A DNA stretch of 34,453 nucleotides from assembly GCA_038065255.1 (NCBI GenBank), contig JBBTRI010000017.1, positions 1 to 34,453 on the forward strand, read 5' to 3'. This DNA is from Patescibacteria group bacterium. GTDB lineage: Bacteria; Patescibacteriota; Patescibacteriia; JACQRZ01. Of the stretch, positions 14,018 through 20,595 are shown in pieces; position 1 is the stretch's first letter, and each line of letters starts with the position of its first letter. The notes below the pieces were generated by a model. That model searched no databases, was not told the DNA's origin, and saw only the letters and a program-made list of their open reading frames with translations. The position numbers were made by a program, and so were the translations under genes.

Positions 14018-14194
14018 CTTCGCTCTAGGTATTCATCTCTCGGGGCCGTAATTTTCCTGCTAGAAAATTACTTAGATTCCTCGCCGTCGCTCGTCAAAAA
14101 CCCCTCCAGACGAACACTTAGGCGGAGTTCGTATTTCAGAGCTTCAACCTTCGCTAGCTGCTTAAAAGGCATCTTAGCGGAGCATAGAGCAAAG
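14018..14194 (+). ncRNA. Folded element downstream of pnp (candidate structured RNA or long 3' UTR)
   Basis: This gene-free stretch can fold as a multibranch structure. The closing stem is CTTCGCTCTA (14018-14027) with TAGAGCAAAG (14185-14194), 9 of 10 pairs. Inside are three hairpins. The first is GTAATTTTC / GAAAATTAC (14048-14071, 9 pairs). The second is ACGAAC / GTTCGT (14110-14132). The third is CGCTA..TGCTT / AGGCA..TAGCG (14152-14179). No convincing ORF or promoter is seen. It could be the 3' UTR of the pnp operon, a separate small RNA or a palindromic repeat found elsewhere in the genome. The next 80 bp hold a strong terminator and the promoter of the next gene. Confidence 0.4.
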
Positions 14195-14215
14195 GAGAAC
14201 AAGTGTGTGGGTCGC

Positions 14216-14245
14216 GAAAAAGCCGGGTAAAACCGGCTTTTTTCG
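14216..14245 (+). terminator. Strong rho-independent terminator of the pnp operon
   Basis: CGAAAAAGCCGG / CCGGCTTTTTTCG stem with a GTAAAA loop and a T6 tract. The sequence is symmetric enough to work in both directions. Confidence 0.9.
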
Positions 14246-14276
14246 TATGGTTATGCTAAAAGTGTCCAAATGACCC

Positions 14277-14305
14277 TTGACAAAATCATGTAAATAGTGT
14301 ATACT
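14277..14305 (+). promoter_or_regulatory. Consensus-like promoter of the GC-rich lipoprotein gene
   Basis: TTGACA (14277-14282), a 17-bp spacer and TATACT (14300-14305). Predicted +1 is about 14312, giving a leader of about 25 nt with a GAAAGGAG ribosome-binding site. Confidence 0.88.
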
Positions 14306-14336
14306 GGTAAAGAATCAGCACGAAAGGAGACAAATC

Positions 14337-14702
14337 ATGCTGAAAGCCCATCGGGCTCCCTTGGTCGCGGCGATCTTCCTGGCCGGGATGTTGGCAATCC
14401 CTGGATGCCAGCCCGGAAGTCACCCCGCGCCCTCGCCGACCCACAAGGTTGGCAAACCCGTTTCCCTCATCGTCCAGTTGCGGCGGGAGAAGTCGCGGCG
14501 GATCAAGGCCGAAGCCAAGGTCACGGAGCTGCGCAAGCTGCTCCGGCAGGCCAAGGTGCGGCGTACGGTCGCCAAGTCGGACGCAACGAACGTCAATGTT
14601 CGCCACTCCGGCAAGGTTGATCTGGGCGGAACGGTCCGCCTGGAGATCGTCGCCCCCGCCGACATCAACGTCGTCCCTCTCCCCGCCCCGGCGGGAAAGT
14701 AG
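14337..14702 (+). CDS. GC-rich small lipoprotein with a basic coiled-coil
   Basis: The 121-residue product has a lipoprotein signal (VAAIFLAGMLAIPGC, mature Cys near residue 24). A Pro/Ser/His linker and a basic helical segment follow (LRREKSRRIKAEAKVTELRK, about residues 48-80), likely a short coiled coil. The C-terminal stretch is beta-prone and ends in a Pro/Ala tail. No family is recognised. The DNA is strikingly GC-rich, with GCC/GTC/CGG-type codons unlike the AT-leaning neighbours. It is also packaged with a consensus promoter, a good SD (AAAGGAG, 9 nt before the ATG) and its own terminator. Such a self-contained unit suggests horizontal acquisition or strong selection for high expression. 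Two other frames are also open because of the GC content; only this one has the SD and export signal. Confidence 0.8.
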   Translation: MLKAHRAPLVAAIFLAGMLAIPGCQPGSHPAPSPTHKVGKPVSLIVQLRREKSRRIKAEAKVTELRKLLRQAKVRRTVAKSDATNVNVRHSGKVDLGGTVRLEIVAPADINVVPLPAPAGK

Positions 14703-14727
14703 AAGAAAGGCAGGTATGAACACCCGC

Positions 14728-14771
14728 GCCCGAGCAGATCCTATCGGATCATAAGCCTCGGGCCTTTTTTT
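14728..14771 (+). terminator. Terminator of the GC-rich lipoprotein gene
   Basis: Outer stem GCCCGAG (14728-14734) / CTCGGGC (14757-14763) with inner GATCC-TATC-GGATC, then a T7 tract. Confidence 0.9.
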
Positions 14772-14784
14772 GTCACATAAACCA

Positions 14785-14813
14785 TTGACAAACTTGCGAA
14801 GCGGTGGTATACT
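14785..14813 (+). promoter_or_regulatory. Promoter of the 53-aa/113-aa gene pair
   Basis: TTGACA (14785-14790), a 17-bp spacer and TATACT (14808-14813). Predicted +1 is about 14820, 16 nt before the ATG at 14836. Confidence 0.88.
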
Positions 14814-14835
14814 ATCTTGCTAACCACGCACAGCT

Positions 14836-14997
14836 ATGAATATATCACACGGACAATTACGACAGGCGCGAAAGGATTTCAAAAAAACGCTTGCCGACAT
14901 CAAGCGGGATGAAGTGCGGATTCTTGCGTCACTAGGAACAGAAATTGACCGGCAGAAATCACAGCACCTATTACAATCATTGCAACCTAAATTCTAA
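14836..14997 (+). CDS. Small charged protein, 53 aa
   Basis: A 53-residue ORF begins MNISHGQLRQARKDFKKTLA. It is dominated by Arg, Lys, Asp and Gln and has heptad-like hydrophobic spacing, so it is probably one or two helices. It has no signal peptide. It is supported by a consensus promoter ending 22 bp upstream. It lies just 11 bp before the next gene in the same direction, so the two form an operon. There is no SD, as for many genes here. Function is unknown. The basic helical character would suit a nucleic-acid or protein adaptor, but this is only a guess. Confidence 0.65.
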   Translation: MNISHGQLRQARKDFKKTLADIKRDEVRILASLGTEIDRQKSQHLLQSLQPKF

Positions 14998-15008
14998 CAC
15001 CCGCCTCT

Positions 15009-15350
15009 ATGTCGGACACATTCGAAAGAAGCTACGAACAACAACTCAATGAGATGATGGAGCGAGAGCGCACGCGAGAAGAATCGGAAAGGAATAGTGA
15101 GGTGACAGAGCGCGTGATGGAAGCAACAGAGGCAGAACTTGAACTCACCATGCAGCGAGCGCAGGAACTGTCGCTTACCGACCAAGAATGCATGACAGAG
15201 CTTGCTCAAGGCTACCTTCAGGATGCCCTTGAGATGGGAATTGAGCAAAAAATGCTTGCTGGCCTTACCGAACAGCTTGAAACAAAAAAACAACAGCGCC
15301 TCGAAGCCTACGCCCTGCTTCAAACACGCTTACAGCAAAAAGCAGCGTAA
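15009..15350 (+). CDS. Glu/Gln-rich helical protein, 113 aa
   Basis: The 113-residue product is almost entirely predicted alpha-helix, with a Glu/Arg-rich first half (NEMMERERTREESERNSEVT) and a Gln/Leu-rich second half. Together these look like a coiled coil or helical bundle. It has no signal peptide or membrane segment and a single cysteine. I recognise no family. It follows the 53-aa gene by 11 bp under the same promoter. One partner is basic and the other acidic, so a complex between them is an attractive but untested idea. It converges on htpX with only 9 bp between the stops and no obvious terminator. Confidence 0.75.
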   Translation: MSDTFERSYEQQLNEMMERERTREESERNSEVTERVMEATEAELELTMQRAQELSLTDQECMTELAQGYLQDALEMGIEQKMLAGLTEQLETKKQQRLEAYALLQTRLQQKAA

Positions 15351-15359
15351 AATTCTTTT

Positions 15360-16181
15360 CTACATCTGTTCAAGGCGGCGGATGCGCTCTTCCATGGGGG
15401 GGTGCGTGGAGAAGAGATTGATTAAAAATGAAGGTTTGAAGGGGTTAACGATAAACAGGCTTGCCGTTGCCTGCTGGGCACCGGTGGGTTGGATCGGATG
15501 CATTTGAGAGGCTACGCCAAGCTTGCGCAATGCGGATGCAAGGGAATGCCCATGTCCAAGAAGGTGTGCTCCGCTTGCATCGGCTCCATATTCACGCGTG
15601 CGTGAAACCGCCATTTGAATGAGCATGGCAAGGAGGGGAGTAACAATAATAAGCAGCAGAAATACCAGTGGATTGCCCCGGCCTTCTTCATCCCGTCCAA
15701 GGCCAAACCCAATCATATGTACAAGGTAGGAAATAGCTCCCGCGAGGGTTGCCGCCATGGTGCAAACCAAAATATCATTATTTTTAATATGTGAGAGCTC
15801 GTGAGCAAGAACGCCTCGTAGTTCATCCTCTGTCAGGAGGGATAGGATACCCGTGGTAATGCCGATGCATGCATGTCCGGGATCCCTTCCTGTCGCAAAG
15901 GCATTTGGGGTGGGCATATCAATCTTGTAGACTTTTGGCATGGGAAGGCCTGCCTGCTGGGTAAGGCTGCCAATAATTCTGTATACAGCAGGATACTCTG
16001 CCATATTCATTTCTTTGGCTCTGTAGAGAGCTAAGACGATCTTATCCGAAAACCAATAGCTCCCCATGTTTATAACCAGCGCAATAATAAGCGCTAGGGA
16101 AAGCCCCTGTTCACCTCCAAACAAATAGCCAATTCCCAAGAACAACCCGGTTAGAAGACCTAAGTAGATGAGTGTTCGCAT
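15360..16181 (-). CDS. htpX: HtpX-type M48 membrane metalloprotease
   Basis: The 273-residue protein has two N-terminal transmembrane helices (about 3-21 and 25-41). The zinc motif HELSH is at residues 127-131. There are two further membrane segments, and the third zinc ligand lies in SRTREYGADASGAHL. The family tail ends with THPPMEERIRRLEQM. HtpX degrades misfolded membrane proteins and cooperates with FtsH in well-studied bacteria. ATG 16181 was chosen over the in-frame ATG at 16238. A TTGAAA-17-TAGTAT promoter lies within that extension, and the homologous start MRTLIYLG fits the family. Length is normal. It is the first of two M48 proteases in this window. Confidence 0.95.
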   Translation of the reverse strand: MRTLIYLGLLTGLFLGIGYLFGGEQGLSLALIIALVINMGSYWFSDKIVLALYRAKEMNMAEYPAVYRIIGSLTQQAGLPMPKVYKIDMPTPNAFATGRDPGHACIGITTGILSLLTEDELRGVLAHELSHIKNNDILVCTMAATLAGAISYLVHMIGFGLGRDEEGRGNPLVFLLLIIVTPLLAMLIQMAVSRTREYGADASGAHLLGHGHSLASALRKLGVASQMHPIQPTGAQQATASLFIVNPFKPSFLINLFSTHPPMEERIRRLEQM

Positions 16182-16216
16182 AGATAATGAGTTTTTGATT
16201 ACTAAAAGATATTCAA

Positions 16217-16245
16217 ATACTATCAAAAAAGCCACCATTTTTCAA
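16217..16245 (-). promoter_or_regulatory. htpX promoter
   Basis: On the minus strand TTGAAA (16245-16240), a 17-bp spacer and TAGTAT (16222-16217). It decides the start codon because the longer reading frame would overlap it. Confidence 0.7.
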
Positions 16246-16307
16246 GAATAAGGTGTGATTATGCTGTGGATAAGATATAGGATAAAGTGGCAAAAGTGTG
16301 GATAAAT

Positions 16308-16344
16308 AGTTGATACAGAAATTGAACACAAATAGGTATCAACT
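16308..16344. repeat. Perfect 9-bp inverted repeat with 19-bp spacer
   Basis: AGTTGATAC (16308-16316) and GTATCAACT (16336-16344) lie between the DnaA-box-like sites and the AT-rich tract. It is a candidate binding site for a dimeric protein, upstream of both htpX and the candidate ncRNA. Confidence 0.5.
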
Positions 16345-16401
16345 CAATAATATATTATAAATAAAACAAAAATAGCTAATTTATTATAGTAAGTTCGTAA
16401 A

Positions 16402-16430
16402 TTGACCATGTGGATTTTTTGTGCTATACT
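16402..16430 (+). promoter_or_regulatory. Promoter of the candidate ncRNA
   Basis: TTGACC (16402-16407), a 17-bp spacer and TATACT (16425-16430). Predicted +1 is about 16437. Confidence 0.8.
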
Positions 16431-16436
16431 TATCTA

Positions 16437-16872
16437 CAGATGAGTCAAAGAATGAACCTTTACTGGGCAGACTGTCGGTTATCCCGCTCATCCATAACCG
16501 AGAGAGGCGGCGATTACAGAAATCGTCGTAACAGCCTATCTCGTTCCCCTCTCCTAGTCCTCGAAAGGAATAGTTTCCGACCTATTACACGAAAAAACAA
16601 AAACAAAATAAGGTGACGTCTGATTCTCATAAAAGGCCCAAAGCGCACTTGGATCTTTTATGAGGGTCAGAATTACACCAAGGAACTGGAGGGAGGACAA
16701 GCGCTTCACGTCGGTAGAAGCCATCTCGTACCGCTTTTGGATAACCTTGATTCGCATATTGAGAGATCAGCATGCAATTAGGCCCATAAGCGACATGCGG
16801 GCGCGATCACTAAACAAACAACAAAAAGCTCCCATTTTGATGTGGGGGCGCAGGTGATCTGCGCCCCCTTTT
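16437..16872 (+). ncRNA. Candidate structured non-coding RNA, about 435 nt
   Basis: The unit runs from a good promoter to a strong terminator without a convincing gene. It holds many helices that can be paired by eye. One is CGGTTAT / ATAACCG. Another is GAGAgAGGC / GCCTaTCTC enclosing GGCGATT / AATCGTC. CTAgTCCT / AGGAaTAG has a CGAA loop. An A-rich single-stranded linker follows, then a 17-pair helix (16619-16635 with 16655-16671; two G-U pairs, otherwise perfect). Next come CAAGG / CCTTG and GCATG / CATGC. The terminator is GGGGGCGCAG / CTGCGCCCCC plus T4 (16844-16872). I looked for signature segments of RNase P RNA, tmRNA, SRP RNA and common riboswitches and did not see them. A 58-aa ORF (ATG 16440) overlaps the first third. 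Its basic, low-complexity product and overlap with the stems make it less likely than RNA. Confidence 0.55.
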
Positions 16873-16891
16873 GGTATATGGGGGTTTTTAG

Positions 16892-16897
16892 TATAAT
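16892..16897 (+). promoter_or_regulatory. -10 box of the dksA/traR-like gene
   Basis: Perfect TATAAT; predicted +1 is about 16904. The -35 region falls in the T-run of the preceding terminator and is weak. The leader (about 32 nt) can pair AATTGG with CCAATT just before the ATG. Confidence 0.5.
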
Positions 16898-16935
16898 TAG
16901 GTAATAAAGATTTGTAATTGGCAGTTTTCCAATTT

Positions 16936-17298
16936 ATGGCACTTCAACAACCATTTTTAGATAAACAGCAAGAAAAGCTTCTTTCTGATAAGCAAAAGAT
17001 AGAGCAGGATTTGGCGCGCTTCACTGTGCGCGATGGGGATTCGTTCAAAGTAATCTGGAACGAAAAGGGAGCCGGCGATGAAGATAATGCTGATGAATCC
17101 CGTGATTATGCCGATGCGCTTGCACTTCAGGGTACACTGAGTTCTGAGCTTAATGATATCAACACTGCGCTAAGCCATATTAAAGACGGAACCTATGGCC
17201 GCTGTAGCGCATGCGGCACGGATATTGCTGAAGCCCGCCTGGAAGCCCGCCCAATGGCAACGCTGTGCATTACCTGCCAGGAAAAATCAGGGCGCTAA
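16936..17298 (+). CDS. DksA/TraR-family zinc-finger protein
   Basis: The 120-residue protein has an N-terminal coiled-coil hairpin (about residues 8-85, with a central acidic stretch GDEDNADESRDYADAL). A C-terminal four-cysteine zinc finger follows (Cys90, Cys93, Cys111, Cys114: YGRCSACG...ATLCITC). Members bind RNA polymerase through the secondary channel and modulate initiation, classically with ppGpp, or serve related structural roles. In CPR genomes such proteins often precede lspA, as here: lspA follows after 6 bp. ATG 16936 is preferred to an in-frame TTG at 16918. Whether it acts on transcription here is not known. The tip residues are not obviously the DksA DxxDxA motif, although DESRDYADA is suggestive. 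Confidence 0.85.
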   Translation: MALQQPFLDKQQEKLLSDKQKIEQDLARFTVRDGDSFKVIWNEKGAGDEDNADESRDYADALALQGTLSSELNDINTALSHIKDGTYGRCSACGTDIAEARLEARPMATLCITCQEKSGR

Positions 17299-17304
17299 TG
17301 CACT

Positions 17305-17736
17305 ATGCGCCAGTTGATGCTTGCTTTTGCTCTGCTTGTTTTGGTTTTTGATAGAGTTCTCAAGCAATGGGCACTTTTGTCTCCCCATGCAAGCACAGTG
17401 ACTATTAACCCCCGGTATTTTTTTTGGATCGAAATCGGATACCCTTTTTCACATTGGGTAGCTGTTGTTTTTTTTCTTGCAGCTTGTGCCGCTGTTCTTG
17501 CTATATGGCGGAGACTTGATTGCGAACAGAGAAAAAATGCCAGCGCGGCAATCATTCTTTTTTTGGGTGGAAGCGCAAGTAATGTGATTGACCGCACTTT
17601 CTATGGCGGTGCAATTGACCTCATTCCCTTGTTTTCGTTATCACTTATTAATATTGCAGATGCAGCTATTGTTGTGGGTGCTGCGATCCTTATTTCCATG
17701 CTATGCCGTCGAAAGTATACTCAGGTGCTCTCATAG
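17305..17736 (+). CDS. lspA: Signal peptidase II, lipoprotein signal peptidase
   Basis: The 143-residue protein has four predicted membrane helices. The two family motifs carry the catalytic aspartates: SASNVIDRTFYGGAIDLI (Asp105) and SLINIADAAIVVG (Asp119). The N-terminal FDRVLKQWA corresponds to the usual DQLTK segment. LspA removes the signal peptide from diacylated prolipoproteins after Lgt has acted; an lgt gene is at 32314 and three predicted lipoproteins are in this window. The sequence is divergent and short, but both aspartates are present. It follows dksA/traR by 6 bp and overlaps comM by 34 bp, indicating one operon. No SD was found. Confidence 0.88.
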   Translation: MRQLMLAFALLVLVFDRVLKQWALLSPHASTVTINPRYFFWIEIGYPFSHWVAVVFFLAACAAVLAIWRRLDCEQRKNASAAIILFLGGSASNVIDRTFYGGAIDLIPLFSLSLINIADAAIVVGAAILISMLCRRKYTQVLS

Positions 17737-19244
17737 GCATTGAATGTGAGCGCGTAGAAGTGGAGTGCGATGCCGGCAGCGGGCAGTTTTGTTTTATTAT
17801 TGTCGGATTGCCGGACATGGCGGTACAGGAGTCTCGTGAGAGGATTCGCGCTGCTCTCAAAAATTCCGGACTGCCGTTTCCGCGAGGGAGGGTGACTGTC
17901 AATCTTGCTCCGGCAGATGTTCGAAAAGAAGGCCCAGCTTATGATCTGCCTATTGCCTTGAGTATTCTCTGTGCAGATGGGGAGATAGTAGCGTCATTTT
18001 CAGATCAAGGAAGGGTATTTGCCGAAACAAGCCTCTTTGCAGGAGAGTTGTCGCTTGATGGAGATGTGCGGCCCGTGAGAGGTATACTGCCGTTGGCACT
18101 ATTAGCAAAGCAGCTTGGTATTGATACGTTATTTGTAGCGGAGGAAAATGCAGATGAAGCATCGTTAACAGAATGTTTGAGTGTTTATGGCATACGTTCA
18201 TTGCGAGAACTTATTGAATTTTTTCAGGGAAAGCGCGAGCTTGCATGCCATCAGCGCAGCGATGAAGTACATAAAGAATCAGAAAAAGAGCACATTGATT
18301 TTTCGCATATTCGCGGTCAGGAACATGCGAAGCGCGCACTTGAGATAGCCGCTGCCGGAGCACATAACATACTCTTTTCAGGCCCACCAGGCTCCGGAAA
18401 GACACTTCTTGCGCGTTCACTGCAATCAATACTGCCCCAACTTACCCTTAATGAGTCGCTTGAAGTAACTGCAATCCACAGTGCTGCAGGGCTTCTATCG
18501 CGCCAACAGCCGTTTGTAAATAGTCGCCCATTCCGCAGTCCGCACCATACGGCATCAACAGCAAGCCTGGTCGGTGGCGGAAGTATTCCTCGCCCCGGTG
18601 AGATGAGCTTGGCGCATCGAGGAGTATTGTTTATGGATGAGTTTCCGGAATTTTCCAGAAGCAGCCTTGAAGCGCTGCGTCAACCGCTTGAGGATGGACA
18701 CGTCACGGTGAGCCGCTCATCGGGGACGGTGCGGTTTCCTGCACAGTGCATGCTTGTGGCGGCACAGAACCCCTGTCCCTGCGGAAATTATGGAAAAGAA
18801 ACAACACAATGCACATGTACGGCATCGGCAATTGCGCATTATCAGAAAAAAGTTTCCGGTCCTCTTATGGATCGCATTGATTTATTTGTGGATGTGCCGC
18901 GTGTATCGTATGACCATCTTTCTGCTTCTTCGTATTCTGAGCAATCGTCTGTCGTTCGAGAACGCGTGGCTCAAGCGCGCAGCATTCAGAAGCAGCGCTT
19001 TGCATCTAACACCTACACCACAAATGCAGAAATGCGCTCTATTGATATCGATCGATGGTGCACTCTTGAAAACGATGCACGAAATCTGCTCGGAAAAGCC
19101 GTAGGGCAGCTATCGTTATCTGCGAGAAGTTATTATAGGATTTTAAAAATTGCACGGACTATCGCTGATCTTGAAGGTTCTTCATGTGTGGCGCTTTCGC
19201 ATGTTGCAGAAAGCCTGCAGTATAGGCACAAACCTCTTATCTAA
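17703..19244 (+). CDS. comM: ComM/YifB-type AAA+ helicase-like ATPase (Mg-chelatase family)
   Basis: The 513-residue protein has the ComM layout. The N-terminal ChlI-type domain includes FIIVGLPDMAVQESRERIRAA, PRGRVTVNLAPADVRKEG and YDLPIALSIL. The AAA+ core carries Walker A GPPGSGKT (residues 227-234), Walker B VLFMDEFPEF and ARNPCPCGN-like AQNPCPCGNYG. A C-terminal lid domain follows. In competent bacteria ComM is a hexameric helicase that extends branch migration of incoming DNA during transformation, and it is widespread in CPR. Translation starts inside lspA (34-bp overlap), and the end overlaps the convergent M23 gene by 8 bp. All ATPase motifs are intact. Confidence 0.93.
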   Translation: MPSKVYSGALIGIECERVEVECDAGSGQFCFIIVGLPDMAVQESRERIRAALKNSGLPFPRGRVTVNLAPADVRKEGPAYDLPIALSILCADGEIVASFSDQGRVFAETSLFAGELSLDGDVRPVRGILPLALLAKQLGIDTLFVAEENADEASLTECLSVYGIRSLRELIEFFQGKRELACHQRSDEVHKESEKEHIDFSHIRGQEHAKRALEIAAAGAHNILFSGPPGSGKTLLARSLQSILPQLTLNESLEVTAIHSAAGLLSRQQPFVNSRPFRSPHHTASTASLVGGGSIPRPGEMSLAHRGVLFMDEFPEFSRSSLEALRQPLEDGHVTVSRSSGTVRFPAQCMLVAAQNPCPCGNYGKETTQCTCTASAIAHYQKKVSGPLMDRIDLFVDVPRVSYDHLSASSYSEQSSVVRERVAQARSIQKQRFASNTYTTNAEMRSIDIDRWCTLENDARNLLGKAVGQLSLSARSYYRILKIARTIADLEGSSCVALSHVAESLQYRHKPLI

Positions 19245-20580
19245 TGTGAATGAGCGGATTAACACGTGAGCCATTTCGCAATATTTCAAAGTGAAGGTGG
19301 GGCCCCGTAGAGCGCCCGGTACTTCCTACCATTGCAATAACATCGCCTCGTTCTACGCGTTCGCCCGCGCTGACAAAGAGCTTGCTTGCATGCCCGTAAC
19401 GTGTGCGGTACCCGTTGCCATGGTCGATGAGTACCGTTCGCCCGTAGCCGCTCTGCCAACCGGAAATGATGACTACACCCTGTGCAGCAGCATAGATTTT
19501 ATTTGAAGGAGGTCCTGCGATATCAACGCCGGAGTGGCGCCAGCTGAAATACTGAGTAATGCGACTTGCACTTGTAGGCCATAAGAATCGAAGAACCCTT
19601 CCGATACGCTCAGGAATCGCTTTGACGCTCGGTGGTTTGAGAATATTTTGCAGTCTTCCGATAAGTGTTGTATTCCTTCTTCCTGACGGCAGTACTGTTT
19701 TCATAATTCCGTTTGGGATAATCAACGCATCATCCACTGAAATTGCGCCGTTTGGCGGGAGATTGTTAAATGCGAGAACCTGGTCCATGTCAGCATTGTA
19801 GAGTGTTGCAATGCGTCCGATGGTATCGCCGCGTTTTACTCGATGCAATACTCCATCAACAGGAAGGATTGTAAGTTTCTGCCCAACCGTAAGACGGGAT
19901 GTTGCATTGAGGTTGTTTGCCCACAGGATGGAATTGAGCGAGAGATTAAAACGCGCCGCAATAGAGCTTGCCGTATCTCCCGGTTGAATGGTATAGGTTC
20001 GGAGTGCATTGATCGATTGGGCGCCTTCCTGCGACGATGGAAGCGTTGGTTTGATGAGCGCTCCGGAATTTAATGCGATCCCTCCCGGCGGAGTAAATGA
20101 TGTAGAGGGCGGTTGTGGGAGAGGGGTGCTTGGAACACGAAGTCCGGAAAGAGGAACGTATTCCCCTGCGCTTGATAGAGAGGGGGCGCTATCTTCGATT
20201 GCGGATTCATCCGTAGGAAAAACGTAGTAGACCAACAGATTATCCGGTGCGAGATTGGATGCTTCAGTGGTATCGAGTGTAATATTAAAAAAGGTCACAA
20301 GAATTCCTGCGCCGGCGAGTATGAGAGATAGAACGGTTTTTGATGAACACACGTAGAGGAAGGGATTTTTGATATGAATGCCGCTCAATCCCATACGGTA
20401 GCGAAAATGGACAAATGCTTTGTAGGCAAAAAATACCGGCCATTTCAGAAGCAGCTTTAATGTGATATAACAAAGTTTGAAAATGCCGCCAATAAGCGCA
20501 ACGGCTATTCGCTTTATAACAACAAAGAATTTTGCGCACACAATAAAGAGGTCGACAAGAATGTGCTTGAATGATTTCAT
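19237..20580 (-). CDS. LysM-LysM-M23 peptidoglycan endopeptidase, membrane anchored
   Basis: The 447-residue protein has a long hydrophobic N-terminus with two or three possible membrane helices (about 9-57 and 81-101). A Pro/Ser-rich spacer follows (about 125-190). Two LysM modules come next (YTIQPGDTASSIAARFN about 195-238; HRVKRGDTIGRIATLYN about 246-288). The lysostaphin-type M23 domain has HSGVD (349-353), YGHAS (His397) and GPHLHFE (His428, His430). LysM binds peptidoglycan and M23 cuts the peptide bridge, so this is a wall-remodelling enzyme facing outward. The zinc ligands are intact. ATG 20580 rather than 20643 is chosen because a promoter predicts +1 at 20581. It is divergent from the nucleotidyltransferase-like gene, with overlapping promoters. 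Confidence 0.92.
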   Translation of the reverse strand: MKSFKHILVDLFIVCAKFFVVIKRIAVALIGGIFKLCYITLKLLLKWPVFFAYKAFVHFRYRMGLSGIHIKNPFLYVCSSKTVLSLILAGAGILVTFFNITLDTTEASNLAPDNLLVYYVFPTDESAIEDSAPSLSSAGEYVPLSGLRVPSTPLPQPPSTSFTPPGGIALNSGALIKPTLPSSQEGAQSINALRTYTIQPGDTASSIAARFNLSLNSILWANNLNATSRLTVGQKLTILPVDGVLHRVKRGDTIGRIATLYNADMDQVLAFNNLPPNGAISVDDALIIPNGIMKTVLPSGRRNTTLIGRLQNILKPPSVKAIPERIGRVLRFLWPTSASRITQYFSWRHSGVDIAGPPSNKIYAAAQGVVIISGWQSGYGRTVLIDHGNGYRTRYGHASKLFVSAGERVERGDVIAMVGSTGRSTGPHLHFEILRNGSRVNPLIHIR

Positions 20581-20595
20581 GAAGCTTAGTATACG
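20567..20595 (+). promoter_or_regulatory. Promoter of the nucleotidyltransferase-like gene, leaderless geometry
   Basis: TTGAAT (20567-20572), a 17-bp spacer and TATACG (20590-20595), with the ATG 5 bp further at 20600. It overlaps the M23 promoter on the other strand. Confidence 0.55.

Larger units (their letters stand above)
16265..16438. other. Cluster of DnaA-box-like sites around an AT-rich tract
   Basis: Two perfect copies of the 9-mer TTATCCACA lie on the minus strand (16265-16273 and 16297-16305), 32 bp apart, about three helical turns. A one-mismatch site in the opposite orientation (TTATCTACA, 16430-16438) follows a roughly 45-bp stretch of nearly pure A/T (16346-16392). TGTGGATTT at 16410 is a weaker match. 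The arrangement resembles a small replication origin with an unwinding element, or a DnaA-controlled promoter region. No dnaA, dnaN or rpmH is visible in the window, so origin function is unproven. Confidence 0.4.

Noticed and set aside
14286-14723. Overlapping open frames on both strands across the GC-rich lipoprotein gene
   Set aside because: GC-rich DNA has few stops. Only the 14337-14702 frame has an SD, a promoter and a lipobox.
16182-16238. Upstream ATG (16238) as the htpX start
   Set aside because: The extension contains the -10 and most of the spacer of the htpX promoter and is not part of the family fold.
16437-16872. RNase P RNA, tmRNA or SRP RNA at the candidate ncRNA
   Set aside because: The conserved core segments of these RNAs (for example GAGGAAAGTCC, a tRNA-like end with TTCGA, or the GGAAGCAGC loop) are not present. 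An ACAGAAA heptamer alone is not enough.
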